Source: Atriophallophorus winterbourni (taxonomy: Eukaryota; Platyhelminthes; Trematoda; Plagiorchiida; Microphallidae). From it: 64,000 nucleotides of DNA. The translations under genes were made by a program, and so were the position numbers. This document shows positions 10,673-21,312 of the stretch, one piece after another (positions within the stretch are counted from its first letter, which is position 1; every line of letters begins with the position of its first letter). The notes beneath the pieces are model-generated. The model did not search any database, was not told where the DNA came from, and saw only the letters and a program-made list of their open reading frames with translations. The stretch lies in NCBI GenBank assembly GCA_013407085.1, contig JACCGJ010013535.1:1-64000 (forward strand), given 5' to 3'.

Positions 10673-10945
10673 CTGGGCTGAATTTGAACAGCACGAAATG
10701 CAATCAATCGAAACGCGAAATATTACGAGTTCTCAATTGTCGCCATCGAACTTATCGGCGCTTCATGCTTTTGTGTTGTGTCAGAGGGTGCAGTTCTGCA
10801 TATCATTCGAGAGCACATGATTAGCGCTCATCGCGAATGGACTTCGCACATTCACAATTGCAATTTTGCTATTTTTTGCTAAAGCGCGCCTTATTCAGTG
10901 CCTCAACCTACAGAATTAACCACAAATATTAAATAAACGACTGAA

Positions 10946-11187
10946 ATGCGGGATACATTAGAACCAGAATTTCAACATTATTGGTCTTGGTTAATCGAGA
11001 ATTCCTCGACTTACATCAAACCTATCCCCAAATCCAACAAATTGATGGTGTAGCTCAAATGCAGTGCTAACTGGATGCATTTAATTGGGTGGTTCCAGCG
11101 TTGAGGCGAATTTGAGATGCGAAAAGTGAAAACGGGTTTATACCTGATATCTTTCTATTTGAAGTTGGGGTAATCTTTTAAATAAAC
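10946..11187 (+). pseudogene. Broken copy of the 57441 ORF (unit 1)
   Basis: It aligns with exon 1 of the candidate gene at 57441. It starts with the same ATGCGGGATACATT, but a frameshift near 11020 and in-frame stops (TAA near 11070) end it. The presumed second exon also has a stop (TTTCAAAATTAA after the acceptor). About 270 bases before it and 450 after it hold nothing else recognised. Confidence 0.4.
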
Positions 11188-11639
11188 CATCAACTAATTA
11201 AAAGATTCAAAAGTATTTTCCATGTTTGGCCTCAAGGGCTTCTTCACGATACTGAAACCAGTGTTCTGCAAATTCGTACCGTTCAATTTAATAGAAATGC
11301 ATTGTTTTGTGTTCAATGGAATAATTGAAATGATCGCATGGATTTCTCAGTTTCAAAATTAATTTTGTGAACGGAATGTTATTAATGTCTTGAATTAAAT
11401 TAACTGCATAGTACGATGTGACTGCCTGGAGTAACAAAACCATTTGAATTTGCGACATTTGACGAACTGTATATAGAAGGAGAATATTTTGATCGTATAG
11501 AATCAACCAGTCATGTGAACGCTCACAAAACGCAACATAGGTTGGTAGATCGGGGAATCGAAAGCGCAGTTTTGCACCTAAGGGTGTTTGAAATTAATTT
11601 ATTAAGCTACTTTCTATTGATAGTAGTAAATGTTTAAAA

Positions 11640-12800
11640 AACCAAGCAGCTAAGTGCTGTATCTGCTCTTCTTTGTCTTGCAGACGACGCTTTACACAAT
11701 GCCTCAAAAATATGCCGTCAAAAGCAAGCTCGTGCTAATCCGTGGGGTCAATGCATATAGCTTCCATATCTCTTTTGCGACCGTCTTTTCACATCAAGTG
11801 CGGTCTGCCAATTGTCGCATTCCTGATTTCAAGACACCATAGAATAGATATTTGGGAATACGGCAATTTTCGATTCAGCTTTCAATCGTGCATTGTGTGG
11901 ATGGTCCAGGTTTCATCACCGTACAGATTAGAATTCAGTACGCGTGCGCTGTATTCCATCGTCTTTGTCCTAACAGTCATATTTCGTCTGCCCCAAACAC
12001 GAGAGTTCAATCAAAACAATAGATGACAGATTCTCAGGTAACCCTCATATTAATTTAGGTGTCTAGCGAAAGGTTATCCGCAATGATTGAACTACGATAT
12101 GTGAAATGATGTACTGGATCAAGCTTACTGTTTTTAATAGTGACGATTGGATTGAATACGATCCATGGACCAAAGACCTTGATCTAGCTCAAACTGATTG
12201 TTAGACAAAAGTCTCCATGTCGATGTAAAACCGTCCATTAGTGGCAGGATGTGTTCTTAGGAGTGAGCAATAACTGTTGCATCATTAGCAAACAGCAGGT
12301 CACAGATAAGCATATCCTTACCTTGTTTTTTTGCTCTCAACCGCTTCATGTTGAAAAGCTTGCCGTTAGTTCGCGTGAGTAGGTAAATGCCTTGTGAACT
12401 GTTTCTAAAAGCGTGTTTCAGAAGCAGAGAAAAGAAAATCTCGAACACCGTATGATCAAAAAACACCATTGTCTAACGCTTCGGCGAATGTCAAATGCTT
12501 CTGAACTGTAACTAGTAAATTGACCGAGTCCTTTAGGCCAGATTGAAACCAAATAACGAGTTTGATCAGACTTGGGGGCAGCCTGCCAGATTGAGTATTG
12601 TGAAAAGTCCCCCCAGCTGGCGTAGTCAAATGCCTTCCTTAAATCGATGAAAACTGCGTATAATGGCATACGCTGTTCCCGAAATGTTTCTGGAAGTTTC
12701 ACCAGGGAGAAGATCATGTCAGCGGTTTATCTTCCCCTGTTGATATTCGGAGTAATCTCAGATCAGCTAAAACTTGTAACCGAATCTCCTAGACTTTAGC
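11640..12800 (-). mobile_element. LINE relic of the 19836 family, minus strand
   Basis: Minus-strand RT remnants: REQRMPLYAVFIDLRKAFDY (about 12690-12630), then FEIFFSLLLKHAFRNSSQGI, LLTRTNGKLF and LLFANDATVIAHS (12430-12257), where the catalytic pair has become ND. Further down, the equivalents of the 'FHHFTYLGST' region and the end 'aagcgtcgtctgcaag' match the element at 19836-20755. Stops, frameshifts and internal deletions are present. The same relic is in units 2 and 3 (37095, 58145), so decay predates duplication. The clade was not resolved. Confidence 0.7.
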
Positions 12801-14725
12801 AAAGAATATGCCTACACCATTCTGAATGAAAATTCTTCTGTAATTGTTGCAGTCGCCTTCATCACACTTATTCTTAAATAGCGTGATGATCTTCGTTTAT
12901 TAAATCCCCCTGCTAGCTAGCTTAGATGATTGAATCACATTTTTGCAATTTAAATTAGGAACTTGGATAATTTTGGGTTTAAACATCCATCAAAGCTAGA
13001 AACGATCACATATGCAGACATAGAGTTACTCACATTCAATATTATATAATTCTTAACGAAGTTGGCGTTGATAAGCTTTATGCGCCTGGTGACAGTTGGG
13101 AATATTTAAATTACAAACACATCTAGCACATGGGATCATTCCGATGTAGAATTGGGCTTTGTGTTCGACTTATCTGTCCTATTCATCGTAGACGTTTTTT
13201 TCGAACAAAATCAAGTTCTTAATGATGACATTTACACTTTTAGAGATGCAAATCACAACGATTGTACCGAATTTACCTTTATTTTTCTACTGTTCATCGA
13301 AGCTTTCATTTTTGTTTGCCACTTTCGGTCGATGTCGACCATGGATCTACTTCACGAACGCGTGATGGTTCCATGCGCCGCATCTTTCTGAATAACGAAA
13401 CAGTCTGATTCGGGATTGACAATCTCTACTTTAAAGCGCGCAGAGATAGACAGTACCAAGTGGATCGGTGTCAGCCGTTTCCCGCGGGGTGACCTACTTT
13501 CAACATCGTTTTTTTTCAATAACACATTGAGCTAATTTCAACTTCACGCAAATTTCAGTACGTCCGATTGCGGTTTAGAATGTAATCATTAAAAAAATCG
13601 GCTAATACGACGCTAGATTATGATGTTGGCCACTATCCGCAAATGTTTAACATTGATGTACAACACATGCGCATAAGCGTTTCATGCTCCACAACGTTTC
13701 CAACGACCTAACAGTCCGATTTGGGAAGAATATTTTATTCTCAGATCACATTTATTTACACCAGGAAATGGCGCTTTACATATAGCCTCAAACAGAAAAT
13801 TCTTCGTAATTATTAGATTCAAATATCAATGGTAAATGCGTACTTATAAAGCCGTGCTATCCAGGTCACAATTAAGTCGTCGCTTAACGAGAATGTCCAA
13901 CGTTTTTTCTGGAACAAATTTAACCCAAATCAATCAATGTGAGATTAAAAAGCAACATACAAAAGAGTGACTCCACCAATTATGGAATATTAGCAATGAA
14001 ATGCATGGAGCTAAATATAATGCATTGCAGAAAAGTTTCATAAGAACCGATGGGGGCGAAATTCTAAGCTTTTATTTTACGCGTCATCACAACGTAAGCT
14101 GTGTCACGGTTATAAAAGGATATCGCAGTGTTCGACGTCAAAGGAATAATATTGAAAATTGAGAAGCATGTCGTGAAGTAACCTTATGTACTCTAACATG
14201 AAATGCGCCTAGCCAATTCTAAGTCCTTTACCAGAATAACTTTGAGAAGACTCAGTAACATCTCAATGTTCAAATAAAAACGACAATGATGTTATGACCA
14301 TTTTCGGAGAGATTTCGAAAAACCAGTTAGCGAAAGTTATCCAAAATATAACTTGACTTAAAACGGTTTACCTATAAAAAATCTTGTGTTTCGAGCTCAA
14401 AGATCTGATATTATAAATAAAAGATCAGAATTCTGAAATAAAAACCCAATGGCCAGGAAGTTTGATTGGAATCCAGATAAAACACGCGAGCATTTAATCT
14501 GGAGACTCGAGTAAAAAGGTTCTACAACACAGGCAACAATACACATAATTCACACAAAACAAGAGCACAGCACAATAGAAATGTTAGTTCCTTATTCACT
14601 TTGGTAGATTCAGGTTGATTACTTCAATTTTTATATAAAAAGTTATTTTAAATTCCTCTTTGTTATCTGTAACTTTGATATACATACATCTACATTAGTC
14701 TCGAATTTACAATTCTGGATTCAGA
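12801..14725. other. Unit sequence without a recognised gene
   Basis: Shared with 38231-40156 and 59291-61215. A 79-codon open stretch at 13152-13391 (hydrophobic, starting MGFVFDLSVLFIVDVFF) persists in unit 3 but loses its first part in unit 2. It has no recognised domain, splice context or promoter, so I do not call it a gene. Confidence 0.5.
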
Positions 14726-14956
14726 GTGCATCCATTAAAAAACTTATCTCACTCACAACATCGATTCTTACATCAGAAGGAAACGCTACAATAATGCATT
14801 TATGAAATTTCATAATCCATGACTTTCGTATTGTTAAATATCACCCTGCCAATCTTCTTTACGGGTTGAAACATTTGGTTATAAGCAATAGACCAATATA
14901 CTAGCGTAGACGCTGAACTGTTCCATCGTATTGATAACTGTTCACTGCTTCGTGAG

Positions 14957-15175
14957 GTTTTCTTGCATTTGTCTGAGCGTAGCGCCCCATTACGTTTTTG
15001 CAATATCAACAATGCACTGGATTCCAAATTCAAGATTTATGGTGAAAAAAGCAAATACCTGTACAATATCATAGGTTATACGTATAAAAATTAAATAAAT
15101 CGTATTTTGTTGTTTGCGTCCATGTGCTTCAAAGAAGGAGCAAAAGAAATTTTAATTGTGACATTGTTTGGGTAA
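14957..15175 (+). repeat. Direct repeat (copy 1) with 21313-21535
   Basis: From 'catttgtctgagcgtagcgc' to 'aattgtgacat' the sequence recurs about 6.35 kb downstream with few changes, and both copies run into a minus-strand hammerhead repeat. Copy 1 lies at the junction where unit 2 departs from the common unit sequence. Confidence 0.8.
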
Positions 15176-15420
15176 ACCAAAGTAATGTGTTGCTCACATC
15201 CCCATCCCCTACACACCACTACCGGTTTCTGGCTGTTTGCCGTCGTCAGGTGGAGACAGTAAGATCAGGTTCAGTGAGCCTTGAAACTGGTAAAGTGGTA
15301 AACAAAGCTATGCTTGTACGCCACTGTTATATAGTGTTCGTACAACGAACCACAATGTTCAGACACAGAATCACAAAGTGATTCTTGGTCAAAGCACTCA
15401 AGGCGCTTGTGTTGATGCGA
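15176..15420 (-). repeat. Hammerhead repeat, subfamily A
   Basis: Minus-strand monomer with all family boxes: core at 15216-15253, 'ttgaaactggtaaa', 'gccactgttatatag', 'gtacaacgaacca' and the hairpin GAATCAC-aaa-GTGATTC near 15370. It is followed by unrelated sequence. Confidence 0.75.
15216..15253 (-). ncRNA. Hammerhead ribozyme-like core (A)
   Basis: Minus strand: CCAC, CTGACGA (the variable seventh position is C), stem II GGC-aaaca-GCC, GAAA, CCGG, TA, GTGG. Stem I is four perfect pairs, stem III is the palindrome ACCGGT and the predicted cleavage triplet is GTA. The 10.1-11.1 pair is C against A, which weakens it. Confidence 0.6.
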
Positions 15421-16730
15421 AGGTTTTCATAACTATAGTCAAATATCGGTTCAAAAATCATGTGAAATTGTTTTGCAGAAAATTGTGTCATATGGCTAGA
15501 ATTTTATGCGCATTCTTGGGTATGTGTTATTGTTTAACACATTTTGTAGCCGAAGTTTGAAACAATATTGATGTTGGGCAATAATTTATTTTTGTTCTAT
15601 TTATTTTTCTATTTTCTCATACTGCAAATGCATCTAAAGTTTTAAGGGACATATTTCTTCTGGTTGCCGGCTTCTCGATTTTAAATGTGCCCGTGATAGA
15701 ATTTTGAATTTTGTCTAATCTACAGATGCAAAGTCTAAGCTACACAAGCTACCTAGTTTGTGTCTACATTTGATTGGCATTTTACTTCTTTCAGTGCATT
15801 GGTTTGCTGCTGGGCTTTCAAGTGTTGGGATGTGAAGGGTTCAACGCTGCAAGACAGTCAAAGCCGCAACAATGCTTTCACATTTTGTCTCTCTGCTCTT
15901 TAACCGAAGTTAACTGAATCTACGCTCCGTCCCTGGTATATACAACTCATCCTACTTTGTTTATATTTGTTCTTCTATCGATTTATATATCAATCTCTTT
16001 TCCATATTTTAGAATTGTATTGTATAACGACTGATGGCCGTTAAACACTCGGTATTGGAATCCAATGTATTACCGTATCCGGAATGATGATCATGATAAC
16101 GATGATTTGACCCACATATCACTATTCTTCTGATTGGATATTTCATAATTGATGCTTGATTGCAAACAACATGATATATATAATAGGAAGAAACTGGAAA
16201 CCCCGAATCGAGTCATCGCCTTAGCATTGAAAATAAATTTACCAAAAGTTTGAATGCATTAGCATTTTACTAAATTTGCGCAGTTATTTGAGAGCATCTT
16301 TATTTGGAGTGTGAGTTGGAGGCAGTAGTTCCCGTCACGTTAATAAAACGGCAATTCAAGCTTTAATTTCAAAAATGTTCTAACATAAATGTTAAAATGT
16401 TTTTTGGGGGGAATTCCAGTTCCTGATGTATGCTTCATGCTATTTTATCATTGAAAAACTTTCCACCCAATAAACACCTGAAATTAGGACTAGCAAAGGG
16501 TTTGATGAAAACAATTATACGACATTTCTAGCCTTTCGTCATATATTACCGGATGAGTATTATTACCCCTAAACAGTAACAACAAAAAAGTGTTCTCGAT
16601 CAGTATTACGCAATAAATGTTCCCAAACATCGGATCTTATATTTATCTTACATTTATGTATGGTAACAGAATATTTTTCTCGGTGAACTGCTTTAAATTA
16701 CTTTATATTCTCAAAAAACTCATTTGCATG
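15421..16730. other. No gene recognised
   Basis: AT-rich sequence specific to unit 2. No long open reading frame, splice pattern or transposon motif was recognised. Confidence 0.6.
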
Positions 16731-16753
16731 CACTCCCATTACAGAAACACACA

Positions 16754-16791
16754 CCACGACCGGTTTCGTACTGTTTGCACTCATCAGGTAG
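16754..16791 (-). ncRNA. Hammerhead ribozyme core (B), complete core
   Basis: Minus strand: CTAC, CTGATGA, stem II GTGC-aaaca-GTAC (G-C, U-A, G.U, C-G), GAAA, CCGG, TC, GTGG. All invariant core bases are present, including G10.1-C11.1, and the triplet is GTC. Stem I pairs C-G, A-U, U.G and C-G. It is the better core of the inverted pair. Confidence 0.7.
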
Positions 16792-16900
16792 GGACAGTAG
16801 TATAAGGATCCGCATGCGTTTGAAACAGTAGAAGAACAGTAAACAACTTGTTCACCATTCTTCCACTGTTTTAAGCGCATGCGGATCCCTATCCACTGTT

Positions 16901-16940
16901 CCTACCTGATGAGTGCAAACAGCACAAAACCGGTCTATGG
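16901..16940 (+). ncRNA. Hammerhead-like core (B), G12 mutated
   Basis: CTAC, CTGATGA, a perfect stem II GTGC-aaaca-GCAC, then AAAA in place of GAAA, then CCGG and TC. Loss of the invariant G12 and a poor stem I 3' strand (TATGG) make activity unlikely. Confidence 0.5.
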
Positions 16941-17079
16941 AGTGTGTGATTGAAATGTATGCAAATTAGATCTTTGTTCATTGTCATGGGTTCAAACCCT
17001 GTCTACATGAGTGTTGGCTCATGTGACCGAACAGGTTGGTCGTACCAACCTTATTCAACAGTGGCATACAAGCGCAAAT

Positions 17080-18340
17080 TGTTTACTTTTCATTTTGTTT
17101 CGCTTTTGGACTTTGAACTTTATTGCTATCTGTGTTTGTTCTAACAGTTGTTTCGAAATTCACGATAATGTTATTTTTACAACACTTCTTGTAAAAGAAT
17201 CTGCTTAGTGAAATTCCCATAAATTTATTAAACTAGAATCGCTGCAGAAATGTTTGAAATGATATTTTTTATCTCAAATGAAAATCTTATTCTTAAATTC
17301 ACTTCAACCCTCTACAAAAAGTAGTCACAAACGCAAATTTTCAACAAATTCTCGGAACCCAATTCAAACATTACCCATCCGTTAACTAAAAGCAAAGATT
17401 CATTCAAATATTATGGTGGTTAAAAGTTTTTACTTCAAATGATAGAACTCGTACATAAAATAGCAGTCTCCACAAAATTTCGCGAACGTAGATTTCTGTC
17501 ATATGAAGAAACTTGTCACTTTGTCGCTTGTTGATTTGCTTACATGGTATGGAGTGAGGGATCAAACTTGATTAAATATAATCTTACGCCAGATGTTATA
17601 ACTCTTACTTTGACAGATACTGCTAAATTTATATACGTTCTCTCTTCGTAGAAAATCGAATAGTAAATGTTTTCACTTAAGCTGGAAGGTTTGTCATAAA
17701 ATGTCTGAAATATGTTAACGGATGTTTTCTTACAAGCGATTTCACCTACCCCGATAACAAAAGCATCCATTTTGATAAACGGAACAAATTTGGTTCCGGT
17801 TCTCCCGGTATCACAGGACGTAATATAATAAAACAGTCATACGTTTCTCTATCTGATTATGAATTTTCTCATTGGTATCGTAAACAACGTCCTCTGAGTA
17901 GGTTATCAACAGCTCATTTCATTCGAAGGATATTATTTCATTTGACTGAGATATCATGGTATATGCAATATCTACAAAAAGTATTTGGAGGTTTAAATTT
18001 TGACACGCTTCTGTTAAATAGAAGACAAATCAGATAATATTTTGTTGCATTTTGATAAATACTTCTAATTGTAATTTTCATTGTCATTCTAAAACTTACA
18101 GATAATATTTTTAAGGTATCAAGACGTTTGTCTTGAAAGAAGCATTGAATTATCCTTCATTGATATCGAAAACGTTTGGAAACTTCCTTTCCCTCTTCTA
18201 AGAACAATTAATTCAAAAAATTACTATTTTAAAATCTTTTGCATCGTACATCTTTCTGTATAAACGTATTTAGAAAAAAGATAAATTGTCAGTATTTGGG
18301 AATCTTTATTGAAATACATTACAATAAGTCATTGTTTAAT
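17080..18340. other. No gene recognised
   Basis: Unit-2-specific, AT-rich. Short open stretches (such as 17540-17770 minus) have no recognisable domain. Confidence 0.6.
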
Positions 18341-18345
18341 AACTT

Positions 18346-18351
18346 TTTATT
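18346..18351 (-). terminator. Polyadenylation signal of minus-strand DLC
   Basis: AATAAA on the minus strand, about 20 nt after the TGA of the DLC gene at 18371-18723. Confidence 0.55.
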
Positions 18352-18370
18352 AACATACTACCCAATGAAT

Positions 18371-18723
18371 TCATGGGGTTTTATACAAGAGATACGCGAC
18401 ATCGCCCATCGTGAAGTCGACAAAATATCCGGTTTCGTGTGTAATAAAACTGTAAATAAACAAGAGAATGATTAGACACCCAACCACCCCGGACGATACA
18501 AAATCACATTGAATCACACATAGAACAATCACCTGCCGTAATCCCTTCCCACAATGCAGTGCCATGTTTTGTCATATTTTTCGTCAAATTCTTTTTTTAT
18601 AAACATTGCAACATCTTTATGATCGGAGAATTTCTTATTCGCGATGCTCGCCAAATTGACCGCTTCTTCCAACATGCTGTCGCTCATGGTGCATGAACGA
18701 ACGCGAGCTTCTATCTCAGCCAT
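18371..18723 (-). CDS. Dynein light chain LC8-type, divergent, minus strand
   Basis: Exons 18723-18533 and 18449-18371 flank an 83-bp GT-AG phase-2 intron (acceptor 'tttacag'). The product is 89 residues. Exon 1 has MAEIEARVRSCTMSDSMLEE, FIKKEFDEKYDKTWHCIVGR and DYG. Exon 2 gives SFITHETGYFVDFTMGDVAY and LLYKTP. THET is retained as in canonical LC8. It is the only DLC here on the minus strand and is the most divergent from the others at its N-terminus. It lies in the unit-2-specific segment, so it is an older paralogue rather than a product of the recent unit duplication. No clear TATA box at the 63-nt position; a weak TTAAATT lies near 18762. Confidence 0.93.
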
Positions 18724-18779
18724 TGTGATGAAGACTGAAACAAGCTCGGAGGAAATGTGACTTAAATTGAGAATGCGTG

Positions 18780-19590
18780 ATGATGCTTGTCAGGTGAGCG
18801 TTTGCTATGATTGTGCTGCACGATTTAGTGCCTTGGCTTCCGTTGAACACGGCAGCTTCGATTGGAGCATTGAGTCATGTCACATGCTAAAGCAGAGCTG
18901 TTCACGTTACGGTGCGATTTGTGATTGATTTTAGCGCCGAGAGTGTAGAATCAAGTTGGAGAAAAGATTTACATGCATTGATAAGATTTTGCAAGAATAA
19001 ACTATAAGGACGCTTAATTGTGATTGATATCACAAAGAAATTTATCAAATCGCTCTAGAAAACATAAAACAATTCAATTAAAATCACATATGTTGTTTTT
19101 TACTGATATATGCTTACTTCTTTAATTTTTTAGATATATTTTACAGAAAAAATTGCTGTTTGCTATGTTTTCTCATGCAATCAAAAAAATCGATGACAGT
19201 AAAAATGAGGCAAATAAATTTAGTACGAAATCATTTGTATCCAAATAGAAAGAGTTGTATTTAAAAACCTATTTTTTGGTATATTTTAGGATACTATGAA
19301 TCAAAACAGCCAGCTTAACCAGCGACACTCGTCTGCGCTAGATAGACCACCATACATAAAATGTACATTTATCTCTGTTGATTTATTTTGGAATAAAACG
19401 CTCAATTAACTTTTCCGTAACATTATGAAAATTTCTTTATTGACTAGGCTACCGACTATAAAACTGTCCCTGTGACTTGCAGATTGTGTGATTTCATGTT
19501 ATTAGATTGAACACGTAAATAAATTTTAGGTCAGATGTACTTCAATCTTGTGCATATTGCACAATTTTGCGATAAATGCTTGCTAACATT
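18780..19590. other. Upstream of minus-strand DLC, no other gene seen
   Basis: AT-rich spacer between the divergently placed DLC gene and the LINE fragments. No coding signature was recognised. Confidence 0.55.
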
Positions 19591-19593
19591 GAA

Positions 19594-19790
19594 AACAATG
19601 TGTAAAGCATCGTCTGCAAGCTGGGGAGGAGGGGATACAGCTCTTGGCTGCTGAAAGCAGATCACGCCATCATTGAACTGACGACAATCGTCAGAGTACT
19701 GCCTATCGCAGCGAGCGCTGCTGGAGAGATGGCTCCTCCCGAATCGAACTGTTTAATCATTCGAAAAGCTGTGGAACATGAACATTCGTG
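19594..19790 (+). mobile_element. LINE 3' fragment, 5'-truncated copy 1
   Basis: It matches the last about 200 bases of the element at 19836-20755: 'aagcatcgtctgcaag', the 'cagct-ttggctgctgaa' region, and the terminal zinc-finger codons in degraded form. It ends in an (AT)n tract that separates it from copy 2 in the same orientation. Confidence 0.75.

Positions 19791-19791
<1 letters not shown>

Positions 19792-19832
<41 letters not shown>
19792..19832. repeat. (AT)n microsatellite
   Basis: About 20 AT repeats between two same-strand LINE copies. A second, longer tract follows copy 2, suggesting that AT repeats are either the target or part of the 3' tail of this LINE. Confidence 0.95.
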
Positions 19833-19835
<3 letters not shown>

Positions 19836-20755
19836 AAGCGTACCTACAGTCGCTAATGGACTGTTTTTGGTCGGCATGCAAAGACTTTGGCCAAACAATC
19901 AGCATGAGCAAGACCAAAGTCCTTGATCAAGGGACTGCATCGCCACCAATCATCACTGTTGGAAACTGTCAACTTGAACCAGTACATCATTTCACATATC
20001 TTGGTTCAACCATTGCGGATATCCTCTCGCTAGACACGGAGATTGATAAGCGGATTGGCAGAGCAGCTGTCATTCTGTCTCGATTGAACTCTCGTGTTTG
20101 GGGTAACCGCAAGCTGACTGTAAAGACAAAGATGATGGTATACAGCGCGTGCGTTCTAAATGCTTTACTATACGGCAGTAAAACCTGGACCACCCACGCA
20201 AGACACGAACGGAAGCTGAATGATTTCCATTTACGAAGCATCCGTCGTATCTTGAACATATCGTGGATGGACAGAGTGACTAACGCTGAAGTGCTTTCAA
20301 AAGCTGGTCTACAGAACATGTTTACCCTATTACGTGAGCGCCGCCTGCGGTGGCTTGGTCATGTCTATAGAATGGAAAATGGTCGTATTCCGAAAGCTCT
20401 ACTCTACGGTGAATTGCAATTAGGAAGTCGACCATTGGGCAGACTGCACTCGCGGTACAAAGATATTAGCAAAAGAGATATGAAAGCTCTTGACATTGAC
20501 CCCGCAAGCTGGAAAGAACTTGCTCTTGACCGCTCACTTTGGAAGCATTGTTTAAAGCGTCGTCTGCAAGTTTGGGAGGAGCAAATACAGCTGTTGGCTG
20601 CTGAACGCAGATCACGTCGCCGGCGTGCAACTGATGCAATACAACAGAGTTCTGACTATCGTTGCAAGCGCTGCGGGAGAGATTGTTTCTCCCGAATCGG
20701 ACTGTTTAGTCATTCAAAAAGCTGCAAAACATGAAATTCATGCGATGTGATGTAC
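19836..20755 (+). mobile_element. LINE ORF2 C-terminal part, intact frame
   Basis: The open frame runs unbroken to the TGA at 20732 and encodes about 300 residues of a non-LTR retrotransposon ORF2 after the catalytic palm. It reads SLMDCFWSACKDFGQTISMS, HHFTYLGSTIAD, LLYGSKTWTTHARHERKLND, RSIRRILNISWMD, RERRLRWLGHVYRMENGRIP and YKDISKRDMKALDID. It ends in a CCHC-type finger, CKRCGRDCFSRIGLFSHSKS then C. It lacks palm and endonuclease because of 5' truncation. The lack of stops suggests a fairly recent insertion compared with the same-family relics at 11640, 37095 and 58145. The frame starts inside the AT repeat, so its first residues (IYIYIY) are not biological. Confidence 0.85.
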
Positions 20756-20784
20756 ATTCATGGTCTACATCGACCGACGGAGGC

Positions 20785-20789
<5 letters not shown>

Positions 20790-20867
<78 letters not shown>

Positions 20868-20868
20868 G
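20790..20868. repeat. (TA)n microsatellite
   Basis: Long TA tract with one phase break, after the 3' end of the LINE copy. Any open frame through it only reads Ile-Tyr repeats. Confidence 0.95.
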
Positions 20869-20879
20869 ATTTTCGAAAT

Positions 20880-21060
20880 TACAATAACATTTTATTTGCA
20901 TGCATTTCCATCACACACCCCAGGACCGGTTTCGCTTTCATCACGTAGGAACATTAGGATCAAGATCTGCATGCGATTGAAACAGTGAAAGATTGGTCAA
21001 CAAGTCGCGCTTGTATGCCACTGTTTGATAATATTGTTATGATTAACCTGTGCAATCACA
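20880..21060 (-). repeat. Hammerhead repeat, subfamily B, degenerate
   Basis: Minus strand: CCTAC, then GTGATGA, a stem II shortened to AAAGC, GAAACCGG and TCC, followed by the family's 'gtgtgtgatgg' and 'atgcatgcaaat'. Core damage and stem II deletion make it inactive. The 'catgcgattgaaacagtgaa' and 'tatgccactgttt' boxes confirm family membership. Confidence 0.6.
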
Positions 21061-21312
21061 TGAGCCCACACACATGCAGTTATGGTTTACGCGCATGATC
21101 TTGACAAAATGCTCATTAACATGTACTCCAAATGTACATTTAATAAATTGCGACTGTGATCGAAATTTACCAGCTAAATTCATTCACCAACCCTCAGTCA
21201 AATACAAGGCGTGAAGTATCAAGGTAAAGGCGTGTGCTGAAATCTACATGTCATCGAGCAAATGGAACACGCTTATGCACTTTTAAATTCAATCTTACCC
21301 ATGTGGTTTTTT

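Larger units (their letters stand above)
1..14725 (+). repeat. Segmental duplication unit 1
   Basis: First copy of the tandem unit. Its first bases recur at 14726, 40157 and 61216. Positions 1-2900 match 61216-64000 and, with gaps, 40157-42860. Positions 2940-10700 match 49030-56800 at an offset of about 46,123. Positions 10800-14725 match 36240-40156 and 56930-61215. The unit holds DLC type a, DLC type b and shared transposon debris. The unit start is my choice of phase; a true duplication breakpoint was not identified. Confidence 0.85.
16735..17075. repeat. Inverted pair of subfamily B hammerhead repeats
   Basis: Two copies point at each other: a minus-strand core at 16754-16791 and a plus-strand core at 16901-16940. 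The arms share 'ggatccgcatgcg', 'acagtgga-gaa' and the core, so the DNA could form a large cruciform. The plus copy continues with 'atgcaaat', a pol III B-box-like GGGTTCAAACCC near 16990, and the 'cagtggcatacaag' box. Confidence 0.7.

Noticed and set aside
13152..13391. 79-codon hydrophobic ORF kept in units 1 and 3
   Set aside because: Its conservation is explained by recent duplication; unit 2 has lost the start, and no domain, promoter or splice sites were seen.
19729..19926. Open frames reading Ile-Tyr repeats (also near 20760-20948)
   Set aside because: They are translations of (AT)n microsatellites, not proteins.
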